Origin: VFMC01 sp040398525
GTDB lineage: Bacteria; Actinomycetota; Acidimicrobiia; Acidimicrobiales; Ilumatobacteraceae
NCBI GenBank assembly: GCA_040398525.1
Contig: JBBATY010000005.1
Coordinates: forward strand, 62,001-126,000
DNA length: 64,000 bases
Direction: 5' to 3'
Shown: in pieces, positions 54,731 to 63,105 of the stretch
Numbering within the stretch: position 1 is the first letter of the stretch
Layout of the letters: the number at the start of each line of letters is the position of its first letter
The notes under the pieces: model-generated
Database searches by the model: none
Told to the model about the DNA's origin: nothing
The model's input: only the letters and a program-made list of their open reading frames with translations
Made by a program: the position numbers and the translations under genes

Positions 54731-55549
54731 ATGAGGTGGTCGTTCGTGGGGGTGCTGGTCGGCGTGGCCTTCACGTGCGCCTGGCTGGCCAGCGGTGGAT
54801 GGCTGCTCGAGCGCACCGCTCTCCGACCGGCGCTCAGCGGCGAAGAGGCCGTGGCAGTGATGTCCGACGACGCCGTCCGCGGACAGTTCGCGGCGACGAT
54901 CACGGCAGCGACAGCCGAGGGCATGTACCCAGGCGACCCCAATGCCCCCGCACGCGTGCTCGCCACGGTCGACCTCGTGCTCTCGATCCCTGCCGGCGCC
55001 GAGCTCGCAGCTCCGACGCTCGTCGAGATCCACTCGCGCCTGATCGGCGACAGCGAAGGCCCGGTCGAGATCGACCCGGCACTCCTCGCCCAACTCGTAC
55101 GCGACGAGCGTGCCGGAGCCCTCGCCCCCGCAGTCATCGACGTCCCTCGGCTCGGCGCACTGCATGCCACCGATCGCTTGCTCGACCTCGTCGTGCCGAT
55201 CGCCGCGATCGCTGCTGGCGTGCTGTTCGTGCTGGTGGCCCTGACCCGACCGGACCGCGACGTGCTCGCCAGGACCGCCGGGCTCGGGCTGCTGGTGCTG
55301 GCCCTCGTGGTGGTGCTGTGCCGTCACGTCCTACCCGGGTACGTGCCACAGGCGCTCGACGACTCGATCTGGGCACAGGTGCCAGCCGTGGCTGCTCGCG
55401 CTCAGCTGTTCGGCACCGCGCTGATCGCCGGTGGTCTCGCCGTCGTCGGGTTGCTGCTGTTGCTCCTCGCCGGACGGACGGGTCGCAGCCGACGCTGGAG
55501 CACACCGGTGAACACCTACCGCTACCGCGAGCAGCACCGCTGGAGTTGA
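54731..55549 (+). CDS. Membrane protein with extracytoplasmic helical domain, unknown function
   Basis: 272 residues. A first helix (VGVLVGVAFTCAWLASGGWLL), an extracytoplasmic domain of about 130 residues (EEAVAVMSDDAVRGQFAATI), then three helices in the second half and a basic tail. No recognised family. ATG 54731; the start is uncertain because no ribosome-binding site is clear. Confidence 0.65.
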   Translation: MRWSFVGVLVGVAFTCAWLASGGWLLERTALRPALSGEEAVAVMSDDAVRGQFAATITAATAEGMYPGDPNAPARVLATVDLVLSIPAGAELAAPTLVEIHSRLIGDSEGPVEIDPALLAQLVRDERAGALAPAVIDVPRLGALHATDRLLDLVVPIAAIAAGVLFVLVALTRPDRDVLARTAGLGLLVLALVVVLCRHVLPGYVPQALDDSIWAQVPAVAARAQLFGTALIAGGLAVVGLLLLLLAGRTGRSRRWSTPVNTYRYREQHRWS

Positions 55550-55562
55550 GCGCGACGTCGCC

Positions 55563-56936
55563 TCAGGCGACGAGCTCGTCGACGAACTCCTGGAAGACGT
55601 CGGCGTAGTGCATGGCGTCGGCGTCGGAGTGGAGCACCGAGATCAGCCACTGCTCGTCGAGGCCGGGAGGCAAGAGCACCCCGCGGTTGATGCCGTGCAT
55701 CCACTGGGCGAACGCCAGGTCGAAGTCGGTGGCCTTGTAGTCGCGATAGTTGCGGATCGGCTCGTCGGCCCATGTGACACAGCCCTTGGCCCCGAACTGC
55801 ACGGTGTGCGCCGGCAGTCCGGCACGACTGATGATCGAAGCGCAGGCATCGACCAACCGCAGGTTGCGCCCGACCACCTCGAGCGTGGCCTCCTGAGTGC
55901 ACACCTCGGCGAGCACTGCCTTCGCTGCCGCCATGCAGAGCGGGTTGCCGTTGTAGGTGCCCAGGTGGAGCACGCGACCGCTGGTGATCTGATCCATGCA
56001 CTCGCGGGTGCCCCCGAAGGCGCCGAGCGGTAGCCCACCGCCGATGCTCTTGGCGAGCGACACGAGGTCGGGCTGCACACCGAGCGCACCGGTGGCCCCG
56101 CTCCACCCTGCGGTGATCCCGGTCTTGACTTCGTCGAAGATGAGCATCGTGCCGTAGCGACGCGTGATCTCGCGGACCGCTTCGAGGTAGCCCGGCTGGG
56201 GCAGGCAGATGCCGATGTTCTCCATCACCGGCTCGACGATGAATGCCGCGACCTCGCCGCTGCGCAACACGCGCTCGAGCGCCTCGGGGTCGTTGTAGGG
56301 CACGACGATGGTGTCGGCGAGCACGGCACTGGTGATGCCTGCCGTGGCCGGGACAGGGATCGGCGCATGCGCCGGACCAGCCCGATCGATCGGGGGCTTC
56401 ATCGAGATCATCACTTCGTCGTGGTGACCGTGGTAGCCACCCTCGACCTTGACGATCTTCTCCCGACCGGTCACGCCACGGGCGACGCGGATGGCGTCCA
56501 TGGTGGCCTCGGTGCCCGAGTTGGTGAAGCGCCACATCGGCAGCCCGTAGCGCTCGCCGAGCAGCTCGGCGACATCGGCATTGGTCTCGCACGGCGTGAC
56601 GAACAGCGTGCCGTCGTCGAGCTGGCGTTCGATCGCGGCGCGCACCCGAGGGTGGCAATGCCCCGAGAAGAGGGCACCGAATCCCATGTCGAAGTCGATG
56701 TAGCGGTTGCCGTCGACGTCCTCCATCCACGAGTCCTGGGCCCGGCGCACCACGATGGGGTGCGGGTCGTACGCCTGGAAGCTCGACGGGACTCCGAGTG
56801 GCAGCACCTTCTTCGCCCGCTCGTTGGCTCGGAGCGAGCCGGCGGTGCGCCGGGAGTAGGCCTCGAGCTCGCGGGCGGTGATCTTCCTTGCTCGGTCGAC
56901 GAGGTGCTGGTGGTGGACGGATTCGGTGGCGCTCAT
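55563..56936 (-). CDS. Class III aminotransferase, glutamate-1-semialdehyde aminomutase family
   Basis: 457 residues, PLP-dependent. GSA-aminomutase-like blocks: MGFGALFSGHCHPRV, FTNSGTEATMDAIRVAR, KVEGGYHGHHDEVM, FDEVKTGITAGW and the PLP lysine in SLAKSIGGGLPLGA. Slightly longer than HemL (about 430), and no haem genes are nearby, so it may be a paralogue used on another substrate rather than the HemL of tetrapyrrole synthesis. Strong Shine-Dalgarno GAGGAG before ATG 56936. Confidence 0.85.
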   Translation of the reverse strand: MSATESVHHQHLVDRARKITARELEAYSRRTAGSLRANERAKKVLPLGVPSSFQAYDPHPIVVRRAQDSWMEDVDGNRYIDFDMGFGALFSGHCHPRVRAAIERQLDDGTLFVTPCETNADVAELLGERYGLPMWRFTNSGTEATMDAIRVARGVTGREKIVKVEGGYHGHHDEVMISMKPPIDRAGPAHAPIPVPATAGITSAVLADTIVVPYNDPEALERVLRSGEVAAFIVEPVMENIGICLPQPGYLEAVREITRRYGTMLIFDEVKTGITAGWSGATGALGVQPDLVSLAKSIGGGLPLGAFGGTRECMDQITSGRVLHLGTYNGNPLCMAAAKAVLAEVCTQEATLEVVGRNLRLVDACASIISRAGLPAHTVQFGAKGCVTWADEPIRNYRDYKATDFDLAFAQWMHGINRGVLLPPGLDEQWLISVLHSDADAMHYADVFQEFVDELVA

Positions 56937-57046
56937 GATCTCTCCTCGAGGAGCACGTTGCCCGAGTCTACCGGGGCGCCGACGAGGTGGAGACGAGGTG
57001 ACAGGGACATGGCCGACAGGTGATCAACCACGTCGCAGATCGACTG

Positions 57047-57075
57047 GTGGAAGTCCCCCGACTCTGTGGCACACT
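57047..57075 (+). promoter_or_regulatory. tRNA-His promoter
   Basis: GTGGAA, 17-base spacer, CACACT. The predicted start is just before the tRNA 5' end. Confidence 0.45.
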
Positions 57076-57087
57076 TGGTGACCCTTG

Positions 57088-57160
57088 GTGACCGTAGCTC
57101 AGTAGGCAGAGCACCAGTTTGTGGTACTGGACGTCGCGGGTTCGATTCCCGTCGGTCACC
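57088..57160 (+). tRNA. tRNA-His (GTG)
   Basis: Acceptor arms GTGACCG / CGGTCAC, D arm GCTC...GAGC, anticodon stem CCAGT / ACTGG with anticodon GTG at 57121-57123, and TTCGATT T-loop. C at 57160 is the discriminator and G57087 is the encoded G-1 that pairs with it, as in bacterial tRNA-His. CCA is not encoded. The 10 bases cttggtgacc are duplicated in tandem across the 5' end. Confidence 0.95.
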
Positions 57161-57165
57161 CGAAT

Positions 57166-57189
57166 GCCTGATGGAGTCGTCCATCAGGC
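57166..57189 (+). terminator. Hairpin between the two tRNA genes
   Basis: GCCTGATGGA-gtcg-TCCATCAGGC, perfect 10-base arms, followed by gcccggtttgg. Likely tRNA-His terminator. Confidence 0.7.
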
Positions 57190-57196
57190 GCCCGGT

Positions 57197-57225
57197 TTGG
57201 AAGGTGCGGCAGCACTCTCTACACT
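57197..57225 (+). promoter_or_regulatory. tRNA-Lys promoter
   Basis: TTGGAA (57197-57202), 17-base spacer, TACACT (57220-57225), 15 bases before the tRNA. Confidence 0.6.
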
Positions 57226-57240
57226 GCCGCCCTTGCAGGC

Positions 57241-57315
57241 GCCCTTCTAGCTCAATGGCAGAGCAACGGACTCTTAATCCGCAGGTTCTGGGTTCGAGTC
57301 CCAGGGGGGGCACCA
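57241..57315 (+). tRNA. tRNA-Lys (CTT)
   Basis: Acceptor stem GCCCTTC with GGGGGGC (two G-U pairs), anticodon loop CTCTTAA with anticodon CTT at 57273-57275, T arm CTGGG-TTCGAGT-CCCAG. The 3' CCA is encoded (57313-57315), unlike tRNA-His beside it. Confidence 0.95.
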
Positions 57316-57382
57316 CGGCACCGGCCGATACGGCGGTCGGCCGACCCGAGCATCGGCACACCTGGGGTACTCTGGCGGGCCG

Positions 57383-58438
57383 ATGGGATCGCCCGACCAG
57401 CGCCGTTCCGGCATCAGCGACACCCGCCTCGGCCTGATCCGGTGCGGCCTCGCTGCCGTGCTCTTCGGCCTGTCGGCGCCCGCTGCGTCACGGCTCACCG
57501 ATCAACTCGGGTCGTTCCAGTTGGCCGGCCTGCTCTACCTCGGCGCCGCGCTCGCCGTGGCACCGGCGTTCGTGCGGCGTCCGCCGAGCCGGACGGCGCT
57601 CCGGGCCAGCCGACGGGGCCTGACGACCGCAGTCGTGCTCGGAGGTGCGGTCGGGCCGGTGCTCCTGGCGGCCGGTCTCGGCCGGCTCGACGCGGCAACG
57701 GCCTCGCTGCTGCTCAACCTCGAGCTCGTGTTCACCACCGTCGTCGCCGCAACCCTGTTCCGCGAGCACCTCGACCGGAACGTCATCGGCGGCACCACCC
57801 TGGTGCTGGCGGGTGCCGTGGCGCTGAGCTGGTCGGGCCAACCCGACGTCCGCTGGGGGGCCGCACTCATCGCCGCGGCGTGCGTGTGCTGGGCGATCGA
57901 CAACAGCGTCACCGCCTCGCTCGACCAGATCGCGCCGAGCCACATCACGGCGGTCAAGGGCGCGATCGCCGGAGCCACCAACCTGGCCATCGGGGTGGCG
58001 ATCGGAGGCACTCCCCCGCTCGGCAGCACGCTCGCTGCCCTCGCTGTGGGGGCTGTCGGGTACGGCGCGTCGATCACGCTGTGGGTCTCCGGGGCCCGCC
58101 AGCTCGGAGCAGCTCGCGGCCAACTGGTGTTCGCGACGGCTCCGTTCATCGGGGCCATCGCCGCATGGACGGTCTTCGGTGCGCCGATCTCGGCGGTCGA
58201 GCTCGGCGCCGCCGCGCTCGCGGCCATCGGCGTGGCGCTCGTGCTGCGCAGCGCGCACGAGCACGACCACACGCACGAGCCGCTCGACCACGACCACGAC
58301 CACAGCCACGACGACGACCACCACGACCACAGCCACGACGAGCCGGTCGCCGGTCGGCACAGCCACCAGCACGCGCACTGGGCGATGGTCCACGCCCACG
58401 GTCACATGCCCGACCTGCACCACCGACACGACCACTGA
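57383..58438 (+). CDS. EamA/DMT-family transporter with histidine-rich C-terminal tail
   Basis: 351 residues. Ten membrane helices in two EamA repeats (AAVLFGLSAPAASRL, SLLLNLELVFTTVVAATLF, and the second half from VCWAIDNSVTASL). The last 60 residues form a polar tail with 22 histidines plus many aspartates in HDHDHSHD-type runs, as in metal-binding tails of Ni/Co/Zn transporters. Metal transport or sensing is an inference, since DMT proteins usually move metabolites. A TACTCT box lies 9 bases before ATG 57383. Confidence 0.8.
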   Translation: MGSPDQRRSGISDTRLGLIRCGLAAVLFGLSAPAASRLTDQLGSFQLAGLLYLGAALAVAPAFVRRPPSRTALRASRRGLTTAVVLGGAVGPVLLAAGLGRLDAATASLLLNLELVFTTVVAATLFREHLDRNVIGGTTLVLAGAVALSWSGQPDVRWGAALIAAACVCWAIDNSVTASLDQIAPSHITAVKGAIAGATNLAIGVAIGGTPPLGSTLAALAVGAVGYGASITLWVSGARQLGAARGQLVFATAPFIGAIAAWTVFGAPISAVELGAAALAAIGVALVLRSAHEHDHTHEPLDHDHDHSHDDDHHDHSHDEPVAGRHSHQHAHWAMVHAHGHMPDLHHRHDH

Positions 58439-58552
58439 CCAGCCGACGGCACCGGCACGATTCATCCCCGCAGGGTGACCGCCGCGACGCCGATCATCCT
58501 CGCCGTATCGCTCGGAATCGGTACGTTCTTGGCGAACGGGAACGGAGCCTCC

Positions 58553-60781
58553 ATGTCTGCCACCACCAACCGCCGGTCCACCACCGCGCTCACCGCCAGC
58601 CTGCTGGCCGTAGCCATGCTCGCAGCCTGCACCGGCGACGGTGATTCGTCGTCGACGACAGCTGCGCCCTCCACATCGCCAGCGCCGGTCACCACGGTCG
58701 ACGCGTCGCCCTCGACGACAGCTCCACTCGAGACCGCCCTCACCCTCGCCTACGTCGAGCCGCCGGCCGGCCTGCTCGGCGACCTGGCCACCGCTCAGCG
58801 CCGAGGGCTCGAGGACGCAGTGAACGAGATCAATGCTGCCGGCGGCGTGCTCGGAGGGGCCCTCTCGGTCGTGACGATCACCGAACCCCGCAGTGGCGAC
58901 GTCGGCCGCACCGTCACCGACGCCGTCGCAGCAGGTGCCCACGCGATCGTCGGACCGGCAGGGAGCACGTCGGCGGCAGCGATGCTGCCTGCGCTCGACG
59001 CCTCGGCCAGCCTCGCTTGCTCCGGTTCGGCGACGGCGCCGTCGCTCAGCAGCGCCGACACCACTGGTCGCTTCTTCCGCACCGCGGTATCCGACGAGCA
59101 CCTTGTCGGACATCTCGTCGAGGTGCTCCGCGGACGGTTGGCCGAAGGCGGCACGGTCACCATCGCCGCTCGCGACGATGCGTACGGCACAGCGGTGGGC
59201 GGAGGCCTCAGCAATGCACTGACCGCACAGGGCATTCCGGCGACCCTGATCCCCTACTCGTCGACAACGGTGCTGTTCGCCAGCACCGCCGCTGCGGTCG
59301 CAGCCACCGGCGCCGACCAGGTCGTGATGGCGAGCTACGGCGAGGGCTCGTCGCTGCTCGCCAGCCTCATCGAGGCAGGCGTCGCGCCGACGTCGATCAT
59401 CGGCCTCGACGGCACCTTCATACCGCGGCTCGCCTCGCTCGCCTTCCCCACCGACCCCACCCGCGCCGACGGCACCACGATCATCGGCACCACCGGCACC
59501 CGCGACTACATGGCCTCGCTCATCGAGCGCAACCCCCAGGCCCAGGTCGTCTACGCCCCGCAGGTCTTCGACTGCACCGTGGCGCTGGCCCTCGCCGCAC
59601 AGGCTGCCGGCAGCACTGCGGCCGACGACATCGCAGCACGGCTCCCCGAGGTCACTGCCGGCGGGGTGAGCTGCAGCACCTACGCCGACTGCGCGTCGAA
59701 GCTGCGCGCCGGCGAGGACATCGACTACGACGGACGTAGCGGCACCATCGGCTTCGACGAGTACGGCGATCCGTCGAGTGCACGGTTCACGACGACAGTG
59801 ATCGCCGGCGGCGAGCTCAGCGAGTCGTCGAGCACCGACGTCGACATCGCTGCCGCACGGAACGAAGCCGCCAACCAGGCGTCGATCGCAGCCGCCAGCT
59901 TCACCACCAGCCTGCAGGGTAAGCTCCGCCTGCTCGGCTTCTACAACGGTCCGATCGACGGCGTGTGGGACGACGACGTCGTCGCCGCCCTGGCGGCATT
60001 CCAAGCATCCGTCGGCCTACCGGCCAACGGCGTGTACGACGGACCCACCGACGAGGCGCTCCGCAGCCAGCTCGGCGCCGGGGCGGGCGCGATCACCCAG
60101 GCGACGGTCGAGCTGCAACTGCTCCTGACCCAGCTCGGGCTCTACACCGGGCCGGTCGACGGGGTCTACTCGCAGGCAGTCATCGATGCTGTCAAGGCGC
60201 TGCAGGCGCAGTTGGGTGTCCCCCAGACCGGCATCGTCGATGCAGCCACGCTGCGCGCCGCCTACGAGCGCGGCCTGGCCGATGCACCCCAGCCGCCGGC
60301 TCCGACCACCACGGTGGCGCCGCCACCGCCGCCCACGAGCGAGCCCCCGCCGCCTCCGACGACGGCGCCGGCTTCACCGGACCTCGTCGACACCCTGGCG
60401 GCCGACGCTCGGTTCACCACGCTGGCCGGCTTGATCATCATCGCCGGGCTCGGCGACGAGCTCGCCCAGCCGGGCCCATTCACGATCTTTGCGCCGACGA
60501 ACGACGCATTCGCGGCACTCGGTAGCGAGACGCTCGCGGCGCTCATCGCCGATCCGGCAGCACTGCGCAACCTGCTGCTCTACCACGTGGTGCCAGGCGC
60601 CTACCCGGCCGGCGCCCTGGTCGACGGTCCGCTTGCGACACTCGCCGGACCGGCGATCGGCATCTCCACCGCCGGCGGCATCACGGTGAACGGCACCCCG
60701 GTGGTCGTCGCCGACCTCGGCGCGGCCAACGGCATCATCCATGGGGTCGCCGCGGTGCTCAGCCCGGCGACACCCGCCTAG
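58553..60781 (+). CDS. Lipoprotein: type 1 periplasmic-binding domain + two PG-binding domains + fasciclin domain
   Basis: 742 residues. The signal peptide ends in lipobox LAAC (about residue 24). A Thr/Ser-rich stretch precedes a Leu/Ile/Val-binding-protein-like domain (TLAYVEPPAGLLGDLATAQR, IVGPAGSTSAAAMLPAL, VVMASYGEGSSLLASL) to about residue 430. Two peptidoglycan_binding_1 motifs follow (LRLLGFYNGPIDGVWDDDV and LTQLGLYTGPVDGVYSQAV), then a Pro-rich linker and a C-terminal fasciclin domain (PFTIFAPTNDAFAAL, LLYHVVPGAYP). ATG 58553 is chosen for the lipoprotein signal and GGAG upstream. No permease or ATPase genes accompany it, so it may be a wall-linked sensor or adhesin rather than a transporter subunit. 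Confidence 0.85.
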   Translation: MSATTNRRSTTALTASLLAVAMLAACTGDGDSSSTTAAPSTSPAPVTTVDASPSTTAPLETALTLAYVEPPAGLLGDLATAQRRGLEDAVNEINAAGGVLGGALSVVTITEPRSGDVGRTVTDAVAAGAHAIVGPAGSTSAAAMLPALDASASLACSGSATAPSLSSADTTGRFFRTAVSDEHLVGHLVEVLRGRLAEGGTVTIAARDDAYGTAVGGGLSNALTAQGIPATLIPYSSTTVLFASTAAAVAATGADQVVMASYGEGSSLLASLIEAGVAPTSIIGLDGTFIPRLASLAFPTDPTRADGTTIIGTTGTRDYMASLIERNPQAQVVYAPQVFDCTVALALAAQAAGSTAADDIAARLPEVTAGGVSCSTYADCASKLRAGEDIDYDGRSGTIGFDEYGDPSSARFTTTVIAGGELSESSSTDVDIAAARNEAANQASIAAASFTTSLQGKLRLLGFYNGPIDGVWDDDVVAALAAFQASVGLPANGVYDGPTDEALRSQLGAGAGAITQATVELQLLLTQLGLYTGPVDGVYSQAVIDAVKALQAQLGVPQTGIVDAATLRAAYERGLADAPQPPAPTTTVAPPPPPTSEPPPPPTTAPASPDLVDTLAADARFTTLAGLIIIAGLGDELAQPGPFTIFAPTNDAFAALGSETLAALIADPAALRNLLLYHVVPGAYPAGALVDGPLATLAGPAIGISTAGGITVNGTPVVVADLGAANGIIHGVAAVLSPATPA

Positions 60782-60802
60782 TCACCGGCATCTCGCCGAC
60801 AG

Positions 60803-60847
60803 CTGCACCTGTCGAGCGGGCGCTCAGCGTCTGCTCGACAGGTGCAG
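60803..60847. terminator. Bidirectional hairpin between convergent genes
   Basis: Perfect 15-base arms (60803-60817, 60833-60847) with a 15-base loop. The phosphatase stop lies in the loop, so one arm is coding sequence. It probably terminates both converging transcripts. Confidence 0.75.
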
Positions 60848-61360
60848 TTCGAGCGCCATCAGCAACTCGGTCTGCGCGCCGGCCTCCGGGCCGGCCATCG
60901 GCCGGTGTGCCGCAACATGCGCGAGCGCGTCCGGACGGGCCTGACCGGCCTGCATCAGCAGCGCTGTGGCCAGCGTGCCCGCACGTCCGAGCCCGGCGGC
61001 GCAGTGCGCCACCACCCCCGCTCCCGCGGCAAGTCGAGCCGACACCTCGTCGAGCAGCACGACGTAACGCTCGAGCGGCGGTGCCCCGAGGTCGTGGATC
61101 GGGAACCAGGTCGCGCGATCGGGCACCTGGGCCTCGAGCCATCGCACGTAGTCCGGATACCGGTCCTCGAGCTCGAAGCGCTGCGTGAGGCATACGACCG
61201 AGCTCGCGCCCGTGGCGTCGAGCAACCGTTCGGGGTCCGGACCGATGGCGTGCTTGCCGCACAACCACAGGCGACCCGGCACCGCTGACGGCAGAGGGAT
61301 CTCATCGACGCCTCCGTCGACAGCGCGCCCTCGGGGCCAGCCCGCGGTGCCCGAGCTCAC
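60824..61360 (-). CDS. Dual-specificity/tyrosine protein phosphatase-like protein
   Basis: 178 residues. P-loop HCAAGLGRAGT with nucleophile Cys120 and Arg126, and candidate general acid Asp90 in PIHDLGAP. Cytoplasmic. The GTG 61360 start overlaps the stop of the quinone oxidoreductase (GTGA), so they are coupled. Substrate (phosphotyrosine, phosphoinositide or nucleotide) unknown. The 3' end lies inside a 15-base-arm terminator hairpin. Confidence 0.85.
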   Translation of the reverse strand: MSSGTAGWPRGRAVDGGVDEIPLPSAVPGRLWLCGKHAIGPDPERLLDATGASSVVCLTQRFELEDRYPDYVRWLEAQVPDRATWFPIHDLGAPPLERYVVLLDEVSARLAAGAGVVAHCAAGLGRAGTLATALLMQAGQARPDALAHVAAHRPMAGPEAGAQTELLMALELHLSSRR

Positions 61361-62352
61361 GGGATCAGGACGGTCTTGCCCACGACCCGTCGTTCGAGTT
61401 GGTCGCGCAGCGCAACCGCAACATCGGCCAGCGGGTAGGAGGTCGGCTCGACAGGGCTCAGCTCACCACGCTCGATCGCAGCCACCACATCGGCGAGCAT
61501 CGCGGCATTCTCGGCCTGGTGGCGACCCACCCAGCCGCCCCAGTCGACGCCGGTGACCCTGCGGTTGCGCAACAGGACCTGGTTCGCCGGCAGTTGCGGG
61601 ATGCCGCCACCGGCGAACCCGATCACGAGGTACTGGCCGTCGTCGCGCAAGGTGCGCAGTGCCTGCTCGCCGAGCGCGCCGCCGACGGGGTCGTACACGA
61701 AGTCGACGCCGTCCGGCGGAGCGTCGCCACCCACCTCACGCAGCAGGTCGCGGGTCGCTGTCTTGATGTCGGCCGTCGTCGTGTCGAGCGCAGCGATTGC
61801 TCCTTTGGCCACGGCAACCGCGCGCTTCGAGTCGGTCGAGGCTCCGGCGATGACGTGCAGGCCCATCGCCCTGCCGACGTCGACGGCAGCGAGGCCCACG
61901 CCACCGCCCGCGCCGAGCACCAGCAACCACTGCCCAGCTGCCGCACGGGCCCGATGGTGCAGAGCGAACCACGCGGTCATGTAGCTCTGCGTGAACGTCG
62001 CCGCCTGGCCATCGGTGAGCGCCGCCGGCGTGGGCTGCACGCGGCGAGCGTCGACGACGACCTCGCTCACGTAGCCGCCGAGGCCGACATTGGCGAACAC
62101 CCGGTCGCCCGCCGAGAACGAGGTGACCTCGGAGCCGACCTCGCTGATCCGGCCGGCCACTTCGTTGCCCGGCACGAACGGCAACGGCGGCTTGATCTGG
62201 TACCGCCCTTCGACGAACAGGCCGTCGACGTAGTTGACCCCGGCAGCGGTCACCTCGATGCGAACGTCGCGCGGCCCACAGGGCACGGATGGCCGTTCTT
62301 CGATCGAGAGCTGCTCCACGGGGCCGAAGGCTGTGCACGTCACGACTCGCAT
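61357..62352 (-). CDS. Quinone oxidoreductase (zinc-free MDR family)
   Basis: 331 residues. NADPH-dependent medium-chain reductase without zinc ligands: AAGVNYVDGLFVEGRY, PFVPGNEVAGRI, the nucleotide motif LVLGAGGGVGLAAVDVGRAMG, and VGFAGG-type late strand VIGFAGGGIP. It probably reduces quinones or enoyl substrates. ATG 62352 is set by TACGGT 7 bases upstream (62365-62360); the longer upstream frame is not coding. It is divergent from the flavodoxin-fold pair. Confidence 0.88.
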   Translation of the reverse strand: MRVVTCTAFGPVEQLSIEERPSVPCGPRDVRIEVTAAGVNYVDGLFVEGRYQIKPPLPFVPGNEVAGRISEVGSEVTSFSAGDRVFANVGLGGYVSEVVVDARRVQPTPAALTDGQAATFTQSYMTAWFALHHRARAAAGQWLLVLGAGGGVGLAAVDVGRAMGLHVIAGASTDSKRAVAVAKGAIAALDTTTADIKTATRDLLREVGGDAPPDGVDFVYDPVGGALGEQALRTLRDDGQYLVIGFAGGGIPQLPANQVLLRNRRVTGVDWGGWVGRHQAENAAMLADVVAAIERGELSPVEPTSYPLADVAVALRDQLERRVVGKTVLIP

Positions 62353-62504
62353 GCTCGGCACCGTACCGGTCCGGCTCGTGGCGACACGGGCCGGACCCCC
62401 GACCACGGCATCGTCCCAGCCTGCAGGCGATGGGAATGTCCCTCGGTGGCGGTACATCTCTACCGCGGCCGATCCGCTCTCCACCTCCGCGCCACGGTGA
62501 CGAC

Positions 62505-62510
62505 TACCGT
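62505..62510 (+). promoter_or_regulatory. -10 box of leaderless flavodoxin-fold oxidoreductase promoter
   Basis: TACCGT, 7 bases before GTG 62518. Confidence 0.5.
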
Positions 62511-62517
62511 CGGACGG

Positions 62518-63105
62518 GTGCAGGCGGTAGTGGTCGTGGCGAACCCTGATTCGCACAGCTTCACCCATGCCATCGCGCGCCGAGCCGAGCAGGGGTTGCG
62601 CTCAGCCGGCCATCACACCGTCGTGCGCGACCTCTACGCCGAGGGGTTCACTGCGGCGATGTCACCAGCCGAACGAGCGGCCTACCACTCGTCCGAGCCC
62701 GTGCTGTCGGCCCAGGTCGCCGAGCACATCGAGCTCGTCCGCAGCGCGGAGGCCCTCGTGTTCGTCTACCCCACCTGGTGGTCGGGCCTGCCCGCCATCT
62801 TGAAGGGTTGGCTCGACCGGGTCATGGTGCCCGACGTGGCCTTCGGATTCGACCCGAACGGCAAGGTCGGCCCCAGGCTCACCGGGGTCCGGCATCTCGT
62901 CGGCATCTCCACCTACGGCGCCCCGTGGTGGACGGTGAAGACGGTGAACGACAACGGCCGGCGTGTGCTCATGCGAACACTGCGGCTCAGCACCGGATGG
63001 GGCACCAACCGGCACTGGCTCGGGCTCTACCGAGTCGAGGCGACCGACGACGCGGAACGACAAGCGTTCCTCGACCGGGTCGAGCGGGAGATGAGCAAGC
63101 TGTGA
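62518..63105 (+). CDS. NAD(P)H oxidoreductase, flavodoxin-like fold (MdaB/KefF type)
   Basis: 195 residues. FMN/FAD-binding flavodoxin-2 fold: VVVANPDSHSFTHAIARRAEQGL, VFVYPTWWSGLPAILKGWLDRV and GISTYGAPWW. Two-electron reduction of quinones using NAD(P)H. It is coupled to a second family member by a GTGA overlap at 63102 and is divergent from a quinone oxidoreductase. Confidence 0.87.
   Translation: MQAVVVVANPDSHSFTHAIARRAEQGLRSAGHHTVVRDLYAEGFTAAMSPAERAAYHSSEPVLSAQVAEHIELVRSAEALVFVYPTWWSGLPAILKGWLDRVMVPDVAFGFDPNGKVGPRLTGVRHLVGISTYGAPWWTVKTVNDNGRRVLMRTLRLSTGWGTNRHWLGLYRVEATDDAERQAFLDRVEREMSKL

Noticed and set aside
55563..56936. Naming the class III aminotransferase hemL outright
   Set aside because: The family match is clear, but length and the absence of any tetrapyrrole gene nearby leave a paralogue equally likely.
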